In this document: in pieces, positions 35,369-44,760 of the stretch
Numbering within the stretch: position 1 is the stretch's first letter
How the letters are laid out: each line of letters starts with the position of its first letter
NCBI GenBank assembly: GCA_031553005.1
Contig: JAVBMA010000017.1
Location: 1-64,000 of the forward strand
Direction of reading: 5' to 3'
DNA length: 64,000 nt
Source: RGIG9379 sp031553005
GTDB taxonomy: Bacteria; Bacteroidota; Bacteroidia; Bacteroidales; Paludibacteraceae
Made by a program: the position numbers and the translations under genes
Notes under the pieces: generated by a model
The model's input: the letters and a program-made list of their open reading frames with translations, nothing else
The model's database searches: none
Told to the model about the DNA's origin: nothing

Positions 35369-35689
35369 CTACAATTTCGCTTTTAGGGCAAATTTTTCAT
35401 ATAGATAATCTTTTCAAAAAGAAAATAAATTGGTAAGCAAGAAAACTGTACTCAAAATTGCATACAATAAAATGCTTGTTCGACCATCTTATTTTATAAA
35501 AAAATTATTCATAAAATGTTTAGATTGATTGCTCAAGGCAAATATAAGAATTTATCAGAACGATTATTCGTTTACTTCGCGGAATTTTCAAAAACTATTC
35601 TTTTTTATCTCTGTTTTGTCCGGTTAAACAGATAAAATTTGTCATTTTATTATCTCTTTCGATTTTTTTATACCTTTAGTTGAATTTAT

Positions 35690-36244
35690 TCAAAACGCAC
35701 GGTATATCAACAAATTAACTAGAATAACCAACAATAAATTGATCCCGCTCAAAATAAAAACAGGAGTTGTTTTTCTTGCAAAAAGCAGATATACATTGAT
35801 AAATGATATCGCAATAGTAATAAGCAGGTCGGGAATATAAATAAAGACAGGAGCGATAAGAGAGGTCACATTCTCGGTCAGCAATATGGATCCGGCAAAA
35901 TATATTGCCGTAAAATAGACCAAAACCGGAACCAGTATTGCCACAGCAAAAGCCAATATCCTCCGCAAATTTTTCTTATTCTTTTCATTTTTTGCGTGCA
36001 AGACCCTCTTTTCCGCCTTCTTTCTTTTCCGTTCCAACAATTGTTGCTCGTCCAACTGTTGCTGGGATATGCAAACTTCTTTTTTGTAGTCTTCAAACGT
36101 TTTTCCCTGGTTTTTGAACTCCAATGCCCAAGAGCGGTAGCTATTATGCAGCCTCGACCCACAATTGGAACAAAGCGTCAGATACTCTGTCTTAACTTCA
36201 TTCAGGAATTCGCAATTCTGGCATTTCAAATAGTATATCATCAT
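35690..36244 (-). CDS. Zinc-ribbon membrane protein of unknown function
   Basis: 184 aa (or 183 from the second Met). An N-terminal zinc ribbon (CQNCEF and CSNCGSR) of about 35 residues is followed by a charged coiled-coil stretch (about 62-93, QLDEQQLLERKRKKAEKRV) and three or four hydrophobic helices (about 95-183). No family is recognised. It lies 37 bp from the MATE gene start on the same strand, so it is likely cotranscribed with it. Confidence 0.65.
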   Translation of the reverse strand: MMIYYLKCQNCEFLNEVKTEYLTLCSNCGSRLHNSYRSWALEFKNQGKTFEDYKKEVCISQQQLDEQQLLERKRKKAEKRVLHAKNEKNKKNLRRILAFAVAILVPVLVYFTAIYFAGSILLTENVTSLIAPVFIYIPDLLITIAISFINVYLLFARKTTPVFILSGINLLLVILVNLLIYRAF

Positions 36245-36281
36245 TTTAGGTATTTGATTGAACTTAATAGTAATTAACTGT

Positions 36282-37631
36282 TTAACGCCTTTTCAATAAG
36301 CGTCCGGAAATCAGGATAAATCTTCTTACCAAAAGAAATGCGGCTACGTTCAAACCGAAAATATAACCGATCCACACTCCGACCGCTCCCATATTTAGGA
36401 CTACCCCGAAGAAATAGCCTACAGGCAGGTTAATCAATGTATAACAAATTACGGCAAACAACATCGGATGCTTCACATCCGCCATTCCGCGCAGCGCACC
36501 AAGCGCAACAATCTGCAATCCGTCCGCCAATTGGTAAACCGCCGCCATAATCAGGAGCGTTCCCGACATATGTATAACAAACGGATCGTCTGAAAAGAGC
36601 AACGGAATCTGATGCCGGAAAAATACTAAAAAAAAGGCAGCTATAAAACTATAACAAATAACTAAGTGCATGGATGCAAACCCGGCTTTTCGCAAGGAAT
36701 GATAGTCGCGTACTCCTAACTGATGGCTCACCCGGATAGTAGTAGCCGAAGCAATACCGGCAACCAACATAAACGTCAATGATGAGATAGTCCCCGCAAT
36801 CTGGTGACTGGCAAGCGATACTGCGCCAAACCATCCCACCATTATTGTAGACAAACTGAATGTTGTTGTTTCAACCAACATCTGGAATCCGATGGGAAGG
36901 CCGATAGAACAGAGCAATTTGATTTTCCGTAGAGAAAACACTTCCCATTTAAAAAAATAGAAATAACGCCACAATGAGGATTCCCATTTGAAAATAATTA
37001 AATAGAATACAGGCATCAACATACGTGAAATAAGTGTAGCAATACCCGCTCCGATAATTCCGTAAGCAGGAAAGCCCATTTTACCGAATATCAACACGTA
37101 ATTTAACCCGATATTAATTAAATTGGCAACAATCGTAATGTACATGGCTTTTTTCGTATCGCCGATCCCTTCCATAAACTGCCTGAATGCCTGAAAAAGC
37201 AAAAAAGGAGGAAGCGACAGCACCAATATCCGGTAATAAGGGACTGCCAATGCAATGACCTCTTCCGGCTGTCCCATTTTATCCATCAGAAAGGAGACGG
37301 AATACATGATAATGCAAACAAGGATTACGAGCAGAAAGTCAAAAAGTATTGAATTTTGAAAGGTCGCGGCAACATCTTTGAATTTTCCTTGCGAGTAGGC
37401 TTGTCCCACAATCGGCGTAGAACCAAACGATGCACCCAGTACCACCACTAATCCTATAAAAAAAATAGCCGAAGCAAAAGATGCTGCTGCCAGTTCGTTA
37501 GTTCCCAATTGCCCCACCATTACCGTATCGGCAAGCTGAACAACTGCATTTCCGAGTTGGGAAAGCATGATCGGAACAGCCACTTTCAAATTTCGCTTAT
37601 AAAAAGGAAGATACTCCCGAAAAAAACGCAT
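36282..37631 (-). CDS. MATE family multidrug/Na+ antiporter (NorM-like)
   Basis: 449 aa, twelve predicted transmembrane helices. MATE hallmarks are present: MLSQLGNAVVQLADTVMVGQLG in helix 1 and LAAASFASAIFF; the second half repeats the pattern (GLPIGFQMLVETTTFSLSTI, SHQIAGTISSL). NorM-type MATE proteins export cationic compounds in exchange for Na+ or H+; the substrate cannot be predicted. Confidence 0.92.
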   Translation of the reverse strand: MRFFREYLPFYKRNLKVAVPIMLSQLGNAVVQLADTVMVGQLGTNELAAASFASAIFFIGLVVVLGASFGSTPIVGQAYSQGKFKDVAATFQNSILFDFLLVILVCIIMYSVSFLMDKMGQPEEVIALAVPYYRILVLSLPPFLLFQAFRQFMEGIGDTKKAMYITIVANLINIGLNYVLIFGKMGFPAYGIIGAGIATLISRMLMPVFYLIIFKWESSLWRYFYFFKWEVFSLRKIKLLCSIGLPIGFQMLVETTTFSLSTIMVGWFGAVSLASHQIAGTISSLTFMLVAGIASATTIRVSHQLGVRDYHSLRKAGFASMHLVICYSFIAAFFLVFFRHQIPLLFSDDPFVIHMSGTLLIMAAVYQLADGLQIVALGALRGMADVKHPMLFAVICYTLINLPVGYFFGVVLNMGAVGVWIGYIFGLNVAAFLLVRRFILISGRLLKRR

Positions 37632-38116
37632 TGATGATCTAAAATAAGTAGTTACAAGTTATTAGTTACCAACCTATTAATGAAATAATAAATACCTAAA
37701 TTATATCATTAAATATTTGCAATTACTTATTAAAAGATTTTGCAAAATGTGATTCTGACAAAAGTACGAAGATTTAAAAAGAGTAAATAGTTAAAAAATA
37801 AATAGAGAGACAATAGGTCGGCTAAATTTTCACACAGATTAAATCCGGAAGATTTATACATTTATAGCCAATGTTCAATATTTTCTATATTCGACTTCGA
37901 ATGGAGTTATACATACAAAATTGATAATAAAGCTTTTTATATAAAAGGAACTTAAGTATTGCTCTTAGCGTCTTAGCGTACTTTGAGCCTTTGCGTTTTA
38001 AAATTAAGCGCAAGCGCTTTTCATATTTAACGCAAAGGCTCAAAGTACGCTAAGACGCTAAGTTTTATGAGGAACTTATTTAGGAGCTCACGCCTGCTTA
38101 TTTAAGCAAAAAAAAA
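37632..38116. other. Intergenic region upstream of the MATE gene
   Basis: About 480 bp without a recognisable gene. It contains the long octamer inverted repeat at 37964-38062. A -7-like sequence for the MATE operon may lie near 37757 (TACTTTTG on the minus strand). Confidence 0.4.
37964..38062. repeat. Perfect 34-bp inverted repeat of CTTAGCGT/CTTTGCG octamers
   Basis: Arm 1 (37964-37997) begins CTTAGCGTCTTAGCGTACTT and runs on as TGAGCCTTTGCGTT; arm 2 (38029-38062) is its exact complement. The 31-nt loop contains a second palindrome, AAGCGCAAGCGCTT. The units have period 8. As RNA or single-stranded DNA it would form an extremely stable hairpin. Confidence 0.85.
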
Positions 38117-38137
38117 TCCGAAGTTTAAGGCTTCGGA
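38117..38137 (-). terminator. Rho-independent terminator without an assigned transcript
   Basis: Stem TCCGAAG/CTTCGGA with 7-nt loop, followed on the minus strand by T9. The ferredoxin gene has its own terminator at 38549, so this one would end a transcript beginning between 38140 and 38548. Confidence 0.6.
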
Positions 38138-38435
38138 CTTGTTCAATCTCTTTTTTTAATGAGTTTTCTGAGATTAACAAAACTAAATTGAAAACATTCA
38201 ATTTTAGAAATAGATTTACATAAAAAAAGGTTTCAGATTGGATATAGTATATTTATATAATAGGGTCATTTCTAAAAGAAGATCTGTATCTCCTTTAATT
38301 GTATTGCAATGTTAGTGGGATTCGATTCGTTTTATGTGGATTTTTGGATAAAATATGTGGACAATTTGAAAATTGTCTTTAAAACCGGTTCTTTTTACAC
38401 AAATAGCAGAAAAAAATTACACAAAAGTCAATTTC

Positions 38436-38514
38436 TTAGTAAACGAGTAGACAAGTAAACAAGTTGCTCATATTTTATTCTTAGTTCTTGTTTACTTGTC
38501 TACTCGTTTACTAA
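38436..38514. repeat. Perfect 28-bp inverted repeat of RAGTARAC octamers
   Basis: Arm 1 38436-38463 (TTAGTAAACGAGTAGACAAG then TAAACAAG) and arm 2 38487-38514 are exactly complementary, with a 23-nt AT-rich loop. Period 8. Confidence 0.85.
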
Positions 38515-38548
38515 AATTTTATCAAGAAAGATTGGAATAAAAATAAAA

Positions 38549-38572
38549 AAGGATGGCCTTACGGTCATCCTT
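38549..38572 (-). terminator. Terminator after the ferredoxin gene
   Basis: Stem AAGGATGGCC/GGTCATCCTT type (one G-T pair) with a T6 run on the minus strand, 24 bp past the stop. Confidence 0.8.
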
Positions 38573-38595
38573 CCAATTTCTTTGATTATATAAGA

Positions 38596-38766
38596 TTAAT
38601 TTGCCGGTGAAATGGCACCTGTTGGACAAACGTCTGCACAAGTTCCACAATCAGTACATTTTTCCGGATCAATTGAATAAATATCGCCTTCTGATATAGC
38701 TTCTACCGGACATTCACTAATACAAGATCCGCAAGCAATACAATCTTCACTAATTACGTAAGCCAT
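38596..38766 (-). CDS. 2[4Fe-4S] ferredoxin (56 aa)
   Basis: A small gene of 56 codons. Two CxxCxxCxxxCP clusters are complete: CIACGSCISECP and CTDCGTCADVCP, each followed by the usual hydrophobic/acidic segment. It is a clostridial-type low-potential electron carrier for anaerobic metabolism, for example pyruvate:ferredoxin oxidoreductase. The start MAYVISEDC is the standard N-terminus of this family. It has its own terminator and is transcribed alone, 177 bp downstream of mfd's stop on the same strand. Confidence 0.95.
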   Translation of the reverse strand: MAYVISEDCIACGSCISECPVEAISEGDIYSIDPEKCTDCGTCADVCPTGAISPAN

Positions 38767-38943
38767 GATTTTTTATCTTTTAAATTTTTAAAAATAGAAA
38801 TTCGAACACAAAAATAAAGTATTTAAAAGGGTTTATAAAATTATTTCACCACTTTTTTACTAATTTAGATTGTTTCTAAATTAGGTATATAATTTACCTT
38901 TTCTTCAATTGATTTTCTAAAGGCATGACTTGAAGTCACACCT

Positions 38944-41900
38944 TTAGAAAGCCTGCTCACTGTCAATCGTTTTCAATATATCATAAGCCGTTTTAACTGC
39001 CTTTATATCCGAAAAGAGAACAGATCGTTTACCCGCCGTTTCACGCAATTTGGTTCTTGCTGCATGATGCTGAATATAATAAAGCACTTTCCCGAAAGCA
39101 GCTGATTGATAATATGGAGAATTTTCGGAAGAGGTGAAATAACCGATCATCCGCTCGTTTTTGAGCGTCAACCGTTCAAACCCGATCCGTATGGCAACCC
39201 ACCTCAAACGAACCAAAATAAACAAATCTTCTGTCTCCGCAGGGAATTTTCCAAAACGGTCTTCGAGCCGTTTCTCAAAACCGGTCAACTCTTCTTCATT
39301 CTTCACACTGTCCAACTCCCGGTAAAGGTTCATGCGTTCGGAAACACTTTCGATATAACCGGACGGGAACATCAGTTCCATATCGGTCTCGATCTGGCAA
39401 TCGGTAACGAAATTCCGTTCTTCTGCCTTCTCTGCCATTTCATCGTGGTATATATCCGAAAATTCATCTTCCTTCAACTCTTCTACAGCTTCATTCAACA
39501 CTTTATGGTAAGTTTCATAACCAAGGTCGGCAATAAAACCGCTCTGTTCCGCACCCAATAAATTTCCGGCTCCACGTATATCCAAATCCTGCATAGCAAT
39601 ATTAAATCCGCTTCCCAGATCGGAAAAGCTCTCTATCGCCTGCAAGCGCCTGCGGGCATCCTGCGTAAGTACGGAAAGAGGCGGCGCCAGCAGATAACAA
39701 AATGCCCTTCGGTTGGCACGTCCTACCCTGCCCCTGAGCTGGTGCAAGTCGCTCAGCCCGAAATTTTGAGCATTATTTACAATAATCGTATTGCAATTAG
39801 GTATATCAATGCCCGACTCTATAATCGTAGTAGCAACCAACACATCATATTCGTAATCAATAAAATCCAGTACGATCTTCTCCAACGCCTCTCCATCCAT
39901 TTGTCCATGTCCGGTCACTACACGGGCCTCCGGAACCAAGCGTTTAATCAGCAATTCAATTTCAACCAGATTTTGCACGCGGTTATTGATAAAAAAGACC
40001 TGTCCGTTGCGATCCAGTTCAAACCGGATTGCTTCGCGGATAACATCTTCATTGAAAGTGTGCAGTTCAGTCTGAACGGGATAACGGTTTGGCGGAGGCG
40101 TATTGATGACCGATAAATCACGCGCTCCCATAAGCGAAAATTGCAGCGTTCGGGGAATCGGGGTGGCTGTCATCGTAAGCGTATCCACATTCACTTTCAT
40201 CTGTTTTATCTTCTCCTTTACCGAGACGCCAAACTTTTGTTCTTCATCTATAATCAACAATCCCAAATCTTTGAAACGGATATCTTTACCGATTATCTTA
40301 TGAGTACCGATCAATATATCTATTTTACCTTCCGAAAGGTCTTTCAGAATCGCTGTAACATCCTTCGATTTTCGCGAGCGACTCAAATAATCTACCCGGC
40401 AAGGGAAATCTTTCAACCGCTCGCTGAATGTCCGGTAGTGTTGCAATGCAAGAATAGTCGTAGGAACCAATACCGCAACCTGCTTATTATCGGCAACCGC
40501 CTTGAATGCCGCACGCACCGCGATTTCTGTCTTTCCGAACCCTACATCACCACAAATAAGCCTATCCATCGGCAAATCACGTTCCATATCTTTTTTTACA
40601 TCAATCGTAGCTTTTACCTGATCGGGCGTATCTTCATAAATAAAAGAGGCTTCCAGTTCGGATTGCATAAACGTATCGTGCGAAAAAGAGAATCCTCTTT
40701 CGGAACGCCTTTTCGAATAAAGTGAAATCAATTCGCGGGCAATATCCTTGACCTTTTTCTTGGTGCGGTCTTTAAGCGATTGCCATGCACCTGTTCCCAG
40801 TTTATTTATGCGCGGCGGTTCTCCTTCCTTACTTCTGTAACGGGAAATCTTATGCAGAGAATGAATACTGACAAAAAGCAAGTCATCATCCCGGTAAAGG
40901 AGTTTTATGACTTCCTGCCGTTTCCCGTTCATTTCGGTTGTGATCAGTCCCCCAAACTTTCCTACCCCATGATCTATATGGACTATGTAATCGCCCTGTT
41001 TAAAATCGCTCAGCTCTTTCAGGCTCAATGCGACACGCCCTTCACGCGCTCTATCCGACTTCAAACTGTACTTATGGTAACGGTCAAAAATCTGATGATC
41101 GGTATAACAACAAATTTTCAAATCATGATCGACAAACCCTTCATGCAGTGTTTTTAGGACAGCAGTAAACTTAACATCCTCTCCCCGATCGGCAAAAATA
41201 GTTTTCAAGCGGTCGGTCTGCCGTTCATTATCACTTAATACAAAAATCCGGTAACCGTTTTTTTGCATCTCCTGAAAATTAGCGCTGACCAATTCGAAGT
41301 TTTTATGAAATACAGGTTGCGGAGACGAATTAAACTGCAATGTGTCGGCATCTTTCAAAACGCAACGGCTTCCAAATTCAATCCGGCGAAAATCTAATAT
41401 CTGCCGGATAAATTCGGTCGGATTCAGCAAACTCTCTTTATCTCCCAATTCATCATAATAATGAGTAGCCCGGTCTGTGACAAAAGTAAAATCGCGGAAT
41501 GCAAAAACGGTATCTTGCCGGACATAATTGAATATCGACTCCGACTCGTCGCCTTTAGTATGAATATCCGAGATAATGGAAATTGTCTCCTTTTTTTCTT
41601 TCGAAAGTTGGCTTTCGATATCAAATGTACGGATAGAATCAATCTCATCGCCAAAAAAGTCGATACGGTAAGGATACTCATTCGAAAAAGAAAAAACATC
41701 GATAATGCTCCCGCGAACAGAATATTGTCCGGGCTCGTAGACAAAATCAACGCGCTCGAATCCATACTCGTTCAGCACTTGGATAATAAATTCAGTATCA
41801 ACACTCTCTCCGGTGTTCAGATGCAATGTTTTCTTCCGCAAATGTTCCGAGGCGATTACCTTTTCCATCATCGCCTCAGGATAAGAGACGATCAGATAAT

Positions 41901-42252
41901 GTTCCGAAGAGTTTTCTATAATGTTCAAAGCCTCGGTACGGAGAATCTCATTCGCCGAGTCCTTTTGTTCATACTGTAAAGCGCGCTTGTAGGACGAAGG
42001 AAAGAAAAGGACTTTTTCCTTTCCGATCATCTGCACCAGATCATAATAAAAATAGGCAGCTTCGTCCGTATCATTTAAAATAAAAAAAAGATGCCCCGGC
42101 TTTGCCTTATACAAAGAGGCAAAAATGAGCGAACGAAGGGAACCTTCAACTCCTTTCAGGCAGAGGTTATTATTTTTTCCGGCGTACCAATCAACAATTG
42201 TTTTTATCTGAGAATGGCTCTCAAAAACGGTCAGTAATTCGTGAATATCCAA
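38944..42252 (-). CDS. mfd: Transcription-repair coupling factor Mfd
   Basis: 1102 aa. Mfd removes stalled RNA polymerase at DNA lesions and recruits UvrA. The N-terminal UvrB-like domains (about 1-330), the polymerase-interacting CarD-like domain (QGDYIVHIDHGVGKFGGL, about 425-490), the helicase with GDVGFGKTE (Walker A), LLIIDEEQKFGV (motif II), TMTATPIPRTL and QLRGRVGR (motif VI), and the C-terminal TRCF domain are all visible. The length is normal. A TAAATTTG -7 box lies at 42283-42290 on the minus strand. Confidence 0.96.
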   Translation of the reverse strand: MDIHELLTVFESHSQIKTIVDWYAGKNNNLCLKGVEGSLRSLIFASLYKAKPGHLFFILNDTDEAAYFYYDLVQMIGKEKVLFFPSSYKRALQYEQKDSANEILRTEALNIIENSSEHYLIVSYPEAMMEKVIASEHLRKKTLHLNTGESVDTEFIIQVLNEYGFERVDFVYEPGQYSVRGSIIDVFSFSNEYPYRIDFFGDEIDSIRTFDIESQLSKEKKETISIISDIHTKGDESESIFNYVRQDTVFAFRDFTFVTDRATHYYDELGDKESLLNPTEFIRQILDFRRIEFGSRCVLKDADTLQFNSSPQPVFHKNFELVSANFQEMQKNGYRIFVLSDNERQTDRLKTIFADRGEDVKFTAVLKTLHEGFVDHDLKICCYTDHQIFDRYHKYSLKSDRAREGRVALSLKELSDFKQGDYIVHIDHGVGKFGGLITTEMNGKRQEVIKLLYRDDDLLFVSIHSLHKISRYRSKEGEPPRINKLGTGAWQSLKDRTKKKVKDIARELISLYSKRRSERGFSFSHDTFMQSELEASFIYEDTPDQVKATIDVKKDMERDLPMDRLICGDVGFGKTEIAVRAAFKAVADNKQVAVLVPTTILALQHYRTFSERLKDFPCRVDYLSRSRKSKDVTAILKDLSEGKIDILIGTHKIIGKDIRFKDLGLLIIDEEQKFGVSVKEKIKQMKVNVDTLTMTATPIPRTLQFSLMGARDLSVINTPPPNRYPVQTELHTFNEDVIREAIRFELDRNGQVFFINNRVQNLVEIELLIKRLVPEARVVTGHGQMDGEALEKIVLDFIDYEYDVLVATTIIESGIDIPNCNTIIVNNAQNFGLSDLHQLRGRVGRANRRAFCYLLAPPLSVLTQDARRRLQAIESFSDLGSGFNIAMQDLDIRGAGNLLGAEQSGFIADLGYETYHKVLNEAVEELKEDEFSDIYHDEMAEKAEERNFVTDCQIETDMELMFPSGYIESVSERMNLYRELDSVKNEEELTGFEKRLEDRFGKFPAETEDLFILVRLRWVAIRIGFERLTLKNERMIGYFTSSENSPYYQSAAFGKVLYYIQHHAARTKLRETAGKRSVLFSDIKAVKTAYDILKTIDSEQAF

Positions 42253-42282
42253 TTTGGGTTAGTTTTCTTTATTTTTAATCTG

Positions 42283-42290
42283 CAAATTTA
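42283..42290 (-). promoter_or_regulatory. -7 box of mfd
   Basis: TAAATTTG on the minus strand, about 30 bp upstream of the start codon. Confidence 0.45.
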
Positions 42291-42319
42291 GATAATTTGC
42301 TACGAAGGTGAAATTTTTT

Positions 42320-42441
42320 AGTAAACAAATGAATCGGCAGGAAAGTTAATGAGTTGACAAGTAAACCAGCTGACGAGTAAACGAGTGGAACATAATCAGC
42401 AAATGCCTTGTTTACTCGTTTACTCGTCAACTCATTTACTT
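42320..42441. repeat. RAGTARAC octamer repeat between mfd and the Dpm1-like gene
   Basis: Left arm with units GAGTTGAC AAGTAAAC CAGCTGAC GAGTAAAC (42351-42384), right arm CTTGTTTACTCGTTTACTCG plus TCAACTCATTTACT (42408-42441). It is longer and more degenerate than the element at 38436, period 8. It occupies most of the spacer between the two divergent genes. Confidence 0.7.
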
Positions 42442-42491
42442 TAATTTATATTTTTTATGTTGCATTTGATTCTCATATTCAAACCATTTCC

Positions 42492-42499
42492 TATATTTG
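42492..42499 (+). promoter_or_regulatory. -7 box of the Dpm1-like gene
   Basis: TATATTTG followed by CAC on the plus strand, about 30 bp before the GTG start codon. Confidence 0.5.
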
Positions 42500-42528
42500 C
42501 ACATAATGCCTTAAAATAAGAAAGAAAA

Positions 42529-43281
42529 GTGAACAACGGCGTAGTTATTATTCCTACATACAACGAAAAGGAAAATATTGAAAGTATTATCAGAGCTGTT
42601 TTTTCCCTCCCTAAACAATTTCATATTCTGGTGATAGACGATGGTTCTCCCGATGGGACTGCCCTCATTGTAAAAGAATTACAAAAAGAATTTCCCGATA
42701 AACTTTTTATGATAGAAAGATCCGGCAAACTGGGATTAGGCACGGCTTATATTACCGGTTTCAAATGGTCTATTGAAAAAAAATATGATTATATTTTTGA
42801 AATGGACGCTGATTTTTCACATAATCCGAACGATTTATTGAAACTTCACGAAGCGTGTTCGGAACAGGGAGCAGACGTTGCAATAGGTTCACGCTATATA
42901 TCCGGCGTAAATGTTGTAAACTGGCCTATCGGAAGGGTTTTAATGTCCTATTTCGCTTCTATTTATGTAAAAGTAATCACTGGCATGAAAATTGCGGACA
43001 CTACCGCAGGATTCGTATGTTATCGTAGTGAAGTGCTCGAAACAATGGAACTGGATAAAATTAAATTCAAAGGATATGCATTTCAAATCGAAATGAAATA
43101 TACGGCATATAAATGCGGCTTTACCATCAAAGAGGTTCCTATTATATTTATAAACAGGGTACTGGGTGTTTCCAAAATGAACGGAGGCATTTTCGGTGAA
43201 GCTATTTTCGGCGTCATTCAAATGAGAATCCGCAGTTTTTTCCGGAAATTTCCCCAAAAAGGCTCGCACAATGTGCAATAA
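42529..43281 (+). CDS. Polyprenol monophosphomannose synthase-like glycosyltransferase (GT2)
   Basis: 250 aa with a GTG start, chosen because PTYNEKENI must lie near the N-terminus and no ATG is available before it. Dpm1-type features: VIIPTYNEKENIESII, VIDDGSPDGT, the DxD-like EMDADFSH and the acceptor loop region ADTTAGFVCYR. It probably transfers a sugar from a nucleotide sugar to polyprenyl phosphate for envelope glycan or protein O-glycan assembly. No transmembrane anchor is present. It is followed by pyrC on the same strand. Confidence 0.88.
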   Translation: MNNGVVIIPTYNEKENIESIIRAVFSLPKQFHILVIDDGSPDGTALIVKELQKEFPDKLFMIERSGKLGLGTAYITGFKWSIEKKYDYIFEMDADFSHNPNDLLKLHEACSEQGADVAIGSRYISGVNVVNWPIGRVLMSYFASIYVKVITGMKIADTTAGFVCYRSEVLETMELDKIKFKGYAFQIEMKYTAYKCGFTIKEVPIIFINRVLGVSKMNGGIFGEAIFGVIQMRIRSFFRKFPQKGSHNVQ

Positions 43282-43292
43282 TCAATAGCCAA

Positions 43293-43355
43293 CCCACCTC
43301 ATCAACTGTAACTAATTTTGTTTACATAGTTAACTCGTTTCACTCGTTGACCTGC
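43293..43355 (+). repeat. Decayed RAGTARAC-type repeat
   Basis: The spacer between the Dpm1-like gene and pyrC has ATAGTTAACTCGTTTCACTC and GTTGACCTG, resembling a worn arm of the octamer family at 42320. Weak. Confidence 0.3.
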
Positions 43356-43359
43356 AAAA

Positions 43360-44706
43360 ATGAAAACAGTTTTAATACACAACGCAAAAATCATTAATGA
43401 AGGTAATTCCTTCAAAGGCTCTTTACTGATAGATGGAGATAAGATTTCCAAAATATTCAGGGAAGAGGTTCCGGCAAACATACTCCAAAACTCGGAAGTT
43501 ATTGAAGCCGAAGGTAAATGGTTAATTCCGGGAGTAATCGACACCCACGTGCATTTCCGCGAACCCGGTCTGACCCACAAAGGCGATATCGGCTCCGAAT
43601 CCAGAGCTGCCGTAGCAGGAGGTGTAACCTCCTTTATGGATATGCCCAACACAATTCCTCAAACCACTACGATGGCGCTGCTTGAACAAAAAGCAGAATT
43701 GGCGGCACAAAAATCCCTTGCCAATTTCTCTTTCTATCTTGGAGCAACCAACGACAATATTGAGGAAATCAAAAATGCAGACCCTAAAAAAGTATGCGGA
43801 GTCAAGGTATTCCTTGGGTCGTCTACCGGAAATATGCTGGTAAACAACGACCGGATACTGGAACAGATATTCGAACAGTCGCCGGTACTGGTTGCAATGC
43901 ACAACGAAGACGAAGGAATCATCAAAGCCAATATAGAAAAATATAAGGCTGAATATGGAGATAATCCCGTCCCTATCGTTTGCCATGAACTAATCAGAAG
44001 CTCCGACGCTTGCTATAAAGCTACTGCCAAAGCAGTCGAACTGGCTCAGAAATATAACACAAGGCTGCACGTCCTGCATTTATCAACGGAAAAAGAGCTC
44101 GCCCTTTTTGAAAATAAACCGTTGGCAGAAAAAAAGATTACAGCCGAGACATGCGTTGGTTACCTTTGGTTTGACGATCGCGATTATGAAAAGCTTGGCG
44201 CAAAAATAAAATGCAACCCTTCCATCAAAAAGGAGAAGAGCCGCCTTGCTTTATTAAAAGCCGTCGAAAACGGAAACATTGATACTATCGCAACAGACCA
44301 TGCTCCACACCTCCTTTCCGAAAAAGAGGGAGATGCCTTGCATGCCGTTTCCGGATTCCCTTCTGTGCAATACTCCCTGTCAATGATGCTGGAGCTTGCT
44401 AAAAAAGGGAATTTCACAAGAGAACAGGTTATCGAAAAAATGTGCCATAATCCTGCGAAACTTTTCAATATAGAGAAAAGAGGATTTATCCGTAAAGGAT
44501 TCTATGCCGACTTGGTACTGATTGAGCCGAACCTGCCTTATAAGGTAAAAAAAGAGGATTTGTTGTATAAATGCGGATGGTCGCCATTGGAAGACTCAAC
44601 GCTATCTTATAAAGTAACACACACATTCGTTAACGGACACCTGACATACAATCAAGGAACTTTTGACGAAAACCAGAAAGGACGCCCGATTAATTTTATT
44701 CGATAA
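43360..44706 (+). CDS. pyrC: Dihydroorotase
   Basis: 448 aa. It cyclises carbamoyl-aspartate to dihydroorotate in pyrimidine synthesis. The binuclear zinc site of class I dihydroorotases/amidohydrolases is visible: DTHVHFREPG near residues 61-70, and LHVLHLSTE and ATDHAPHLL further on. A Lys (KVFLGSSTGNML) is in the place of the bridging residue. It is preceded by the Dpm1-like gene and followed by a small HTH protein, probably cotranscribed. Confidence 0.94.
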   Translation: MKTVLIHNAKIINEGNSFKGSLLIDGDKISKIFREEVPANILQNSEVIEAEGKWLIPGVIDTHVHFREPGLTHKGDIGSESRAAVAGGVTSFMDMPNTIPQTTTMALLEQKAELAAQKSLANFSFYLGATNDNIEEIKNADPKKVCGVKVFLGSSTGNMLVNNDRILEQIFEQSPVLVAMHNEDEGIIKANIEKYKAEYGDNPVPIVCHELIRSSDACYKATAKAVELAQKYNTRLHVLHLSTEKELALFENKPLAEKKITAETCVGYLWFDDRDYEKLGAKIKCNPSIKKEKSRLALLKAVENGNIDTIATDHAPHLLSEKEGDALHAVSGFPSVQYSLSMMLELAKKGNFTREQVIEKMCHNPAKLFNIEKRGFIRKGFYADLVLIEPNLPYKVKKEDLLYKCGWSPLEDSTLSYKVTHTFVNGHLTYNQGTFDENQKGRPINFIR

Positions 44707-44760
44707 TGCCCATTTGGAAAAATGGAATAAACGTAATAAAATTCAATACTATACAGAGAG

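Noticed and set aside
38109..38282. Minus-strand frame of about 57 codons between ferredoxin and MATE genes
   Set aside because: It reads straight through a terminator hairpin and its T9 tract, and has no family resemblance. The transcript may be real but the protein is unlikely.
39106..41157. Several plus-strand frames of 120-190 codons across mfd
   Set aside because: They lie entirely within the mfd gene on the opposite strand, and their translations are low-complexity and unlike any family.
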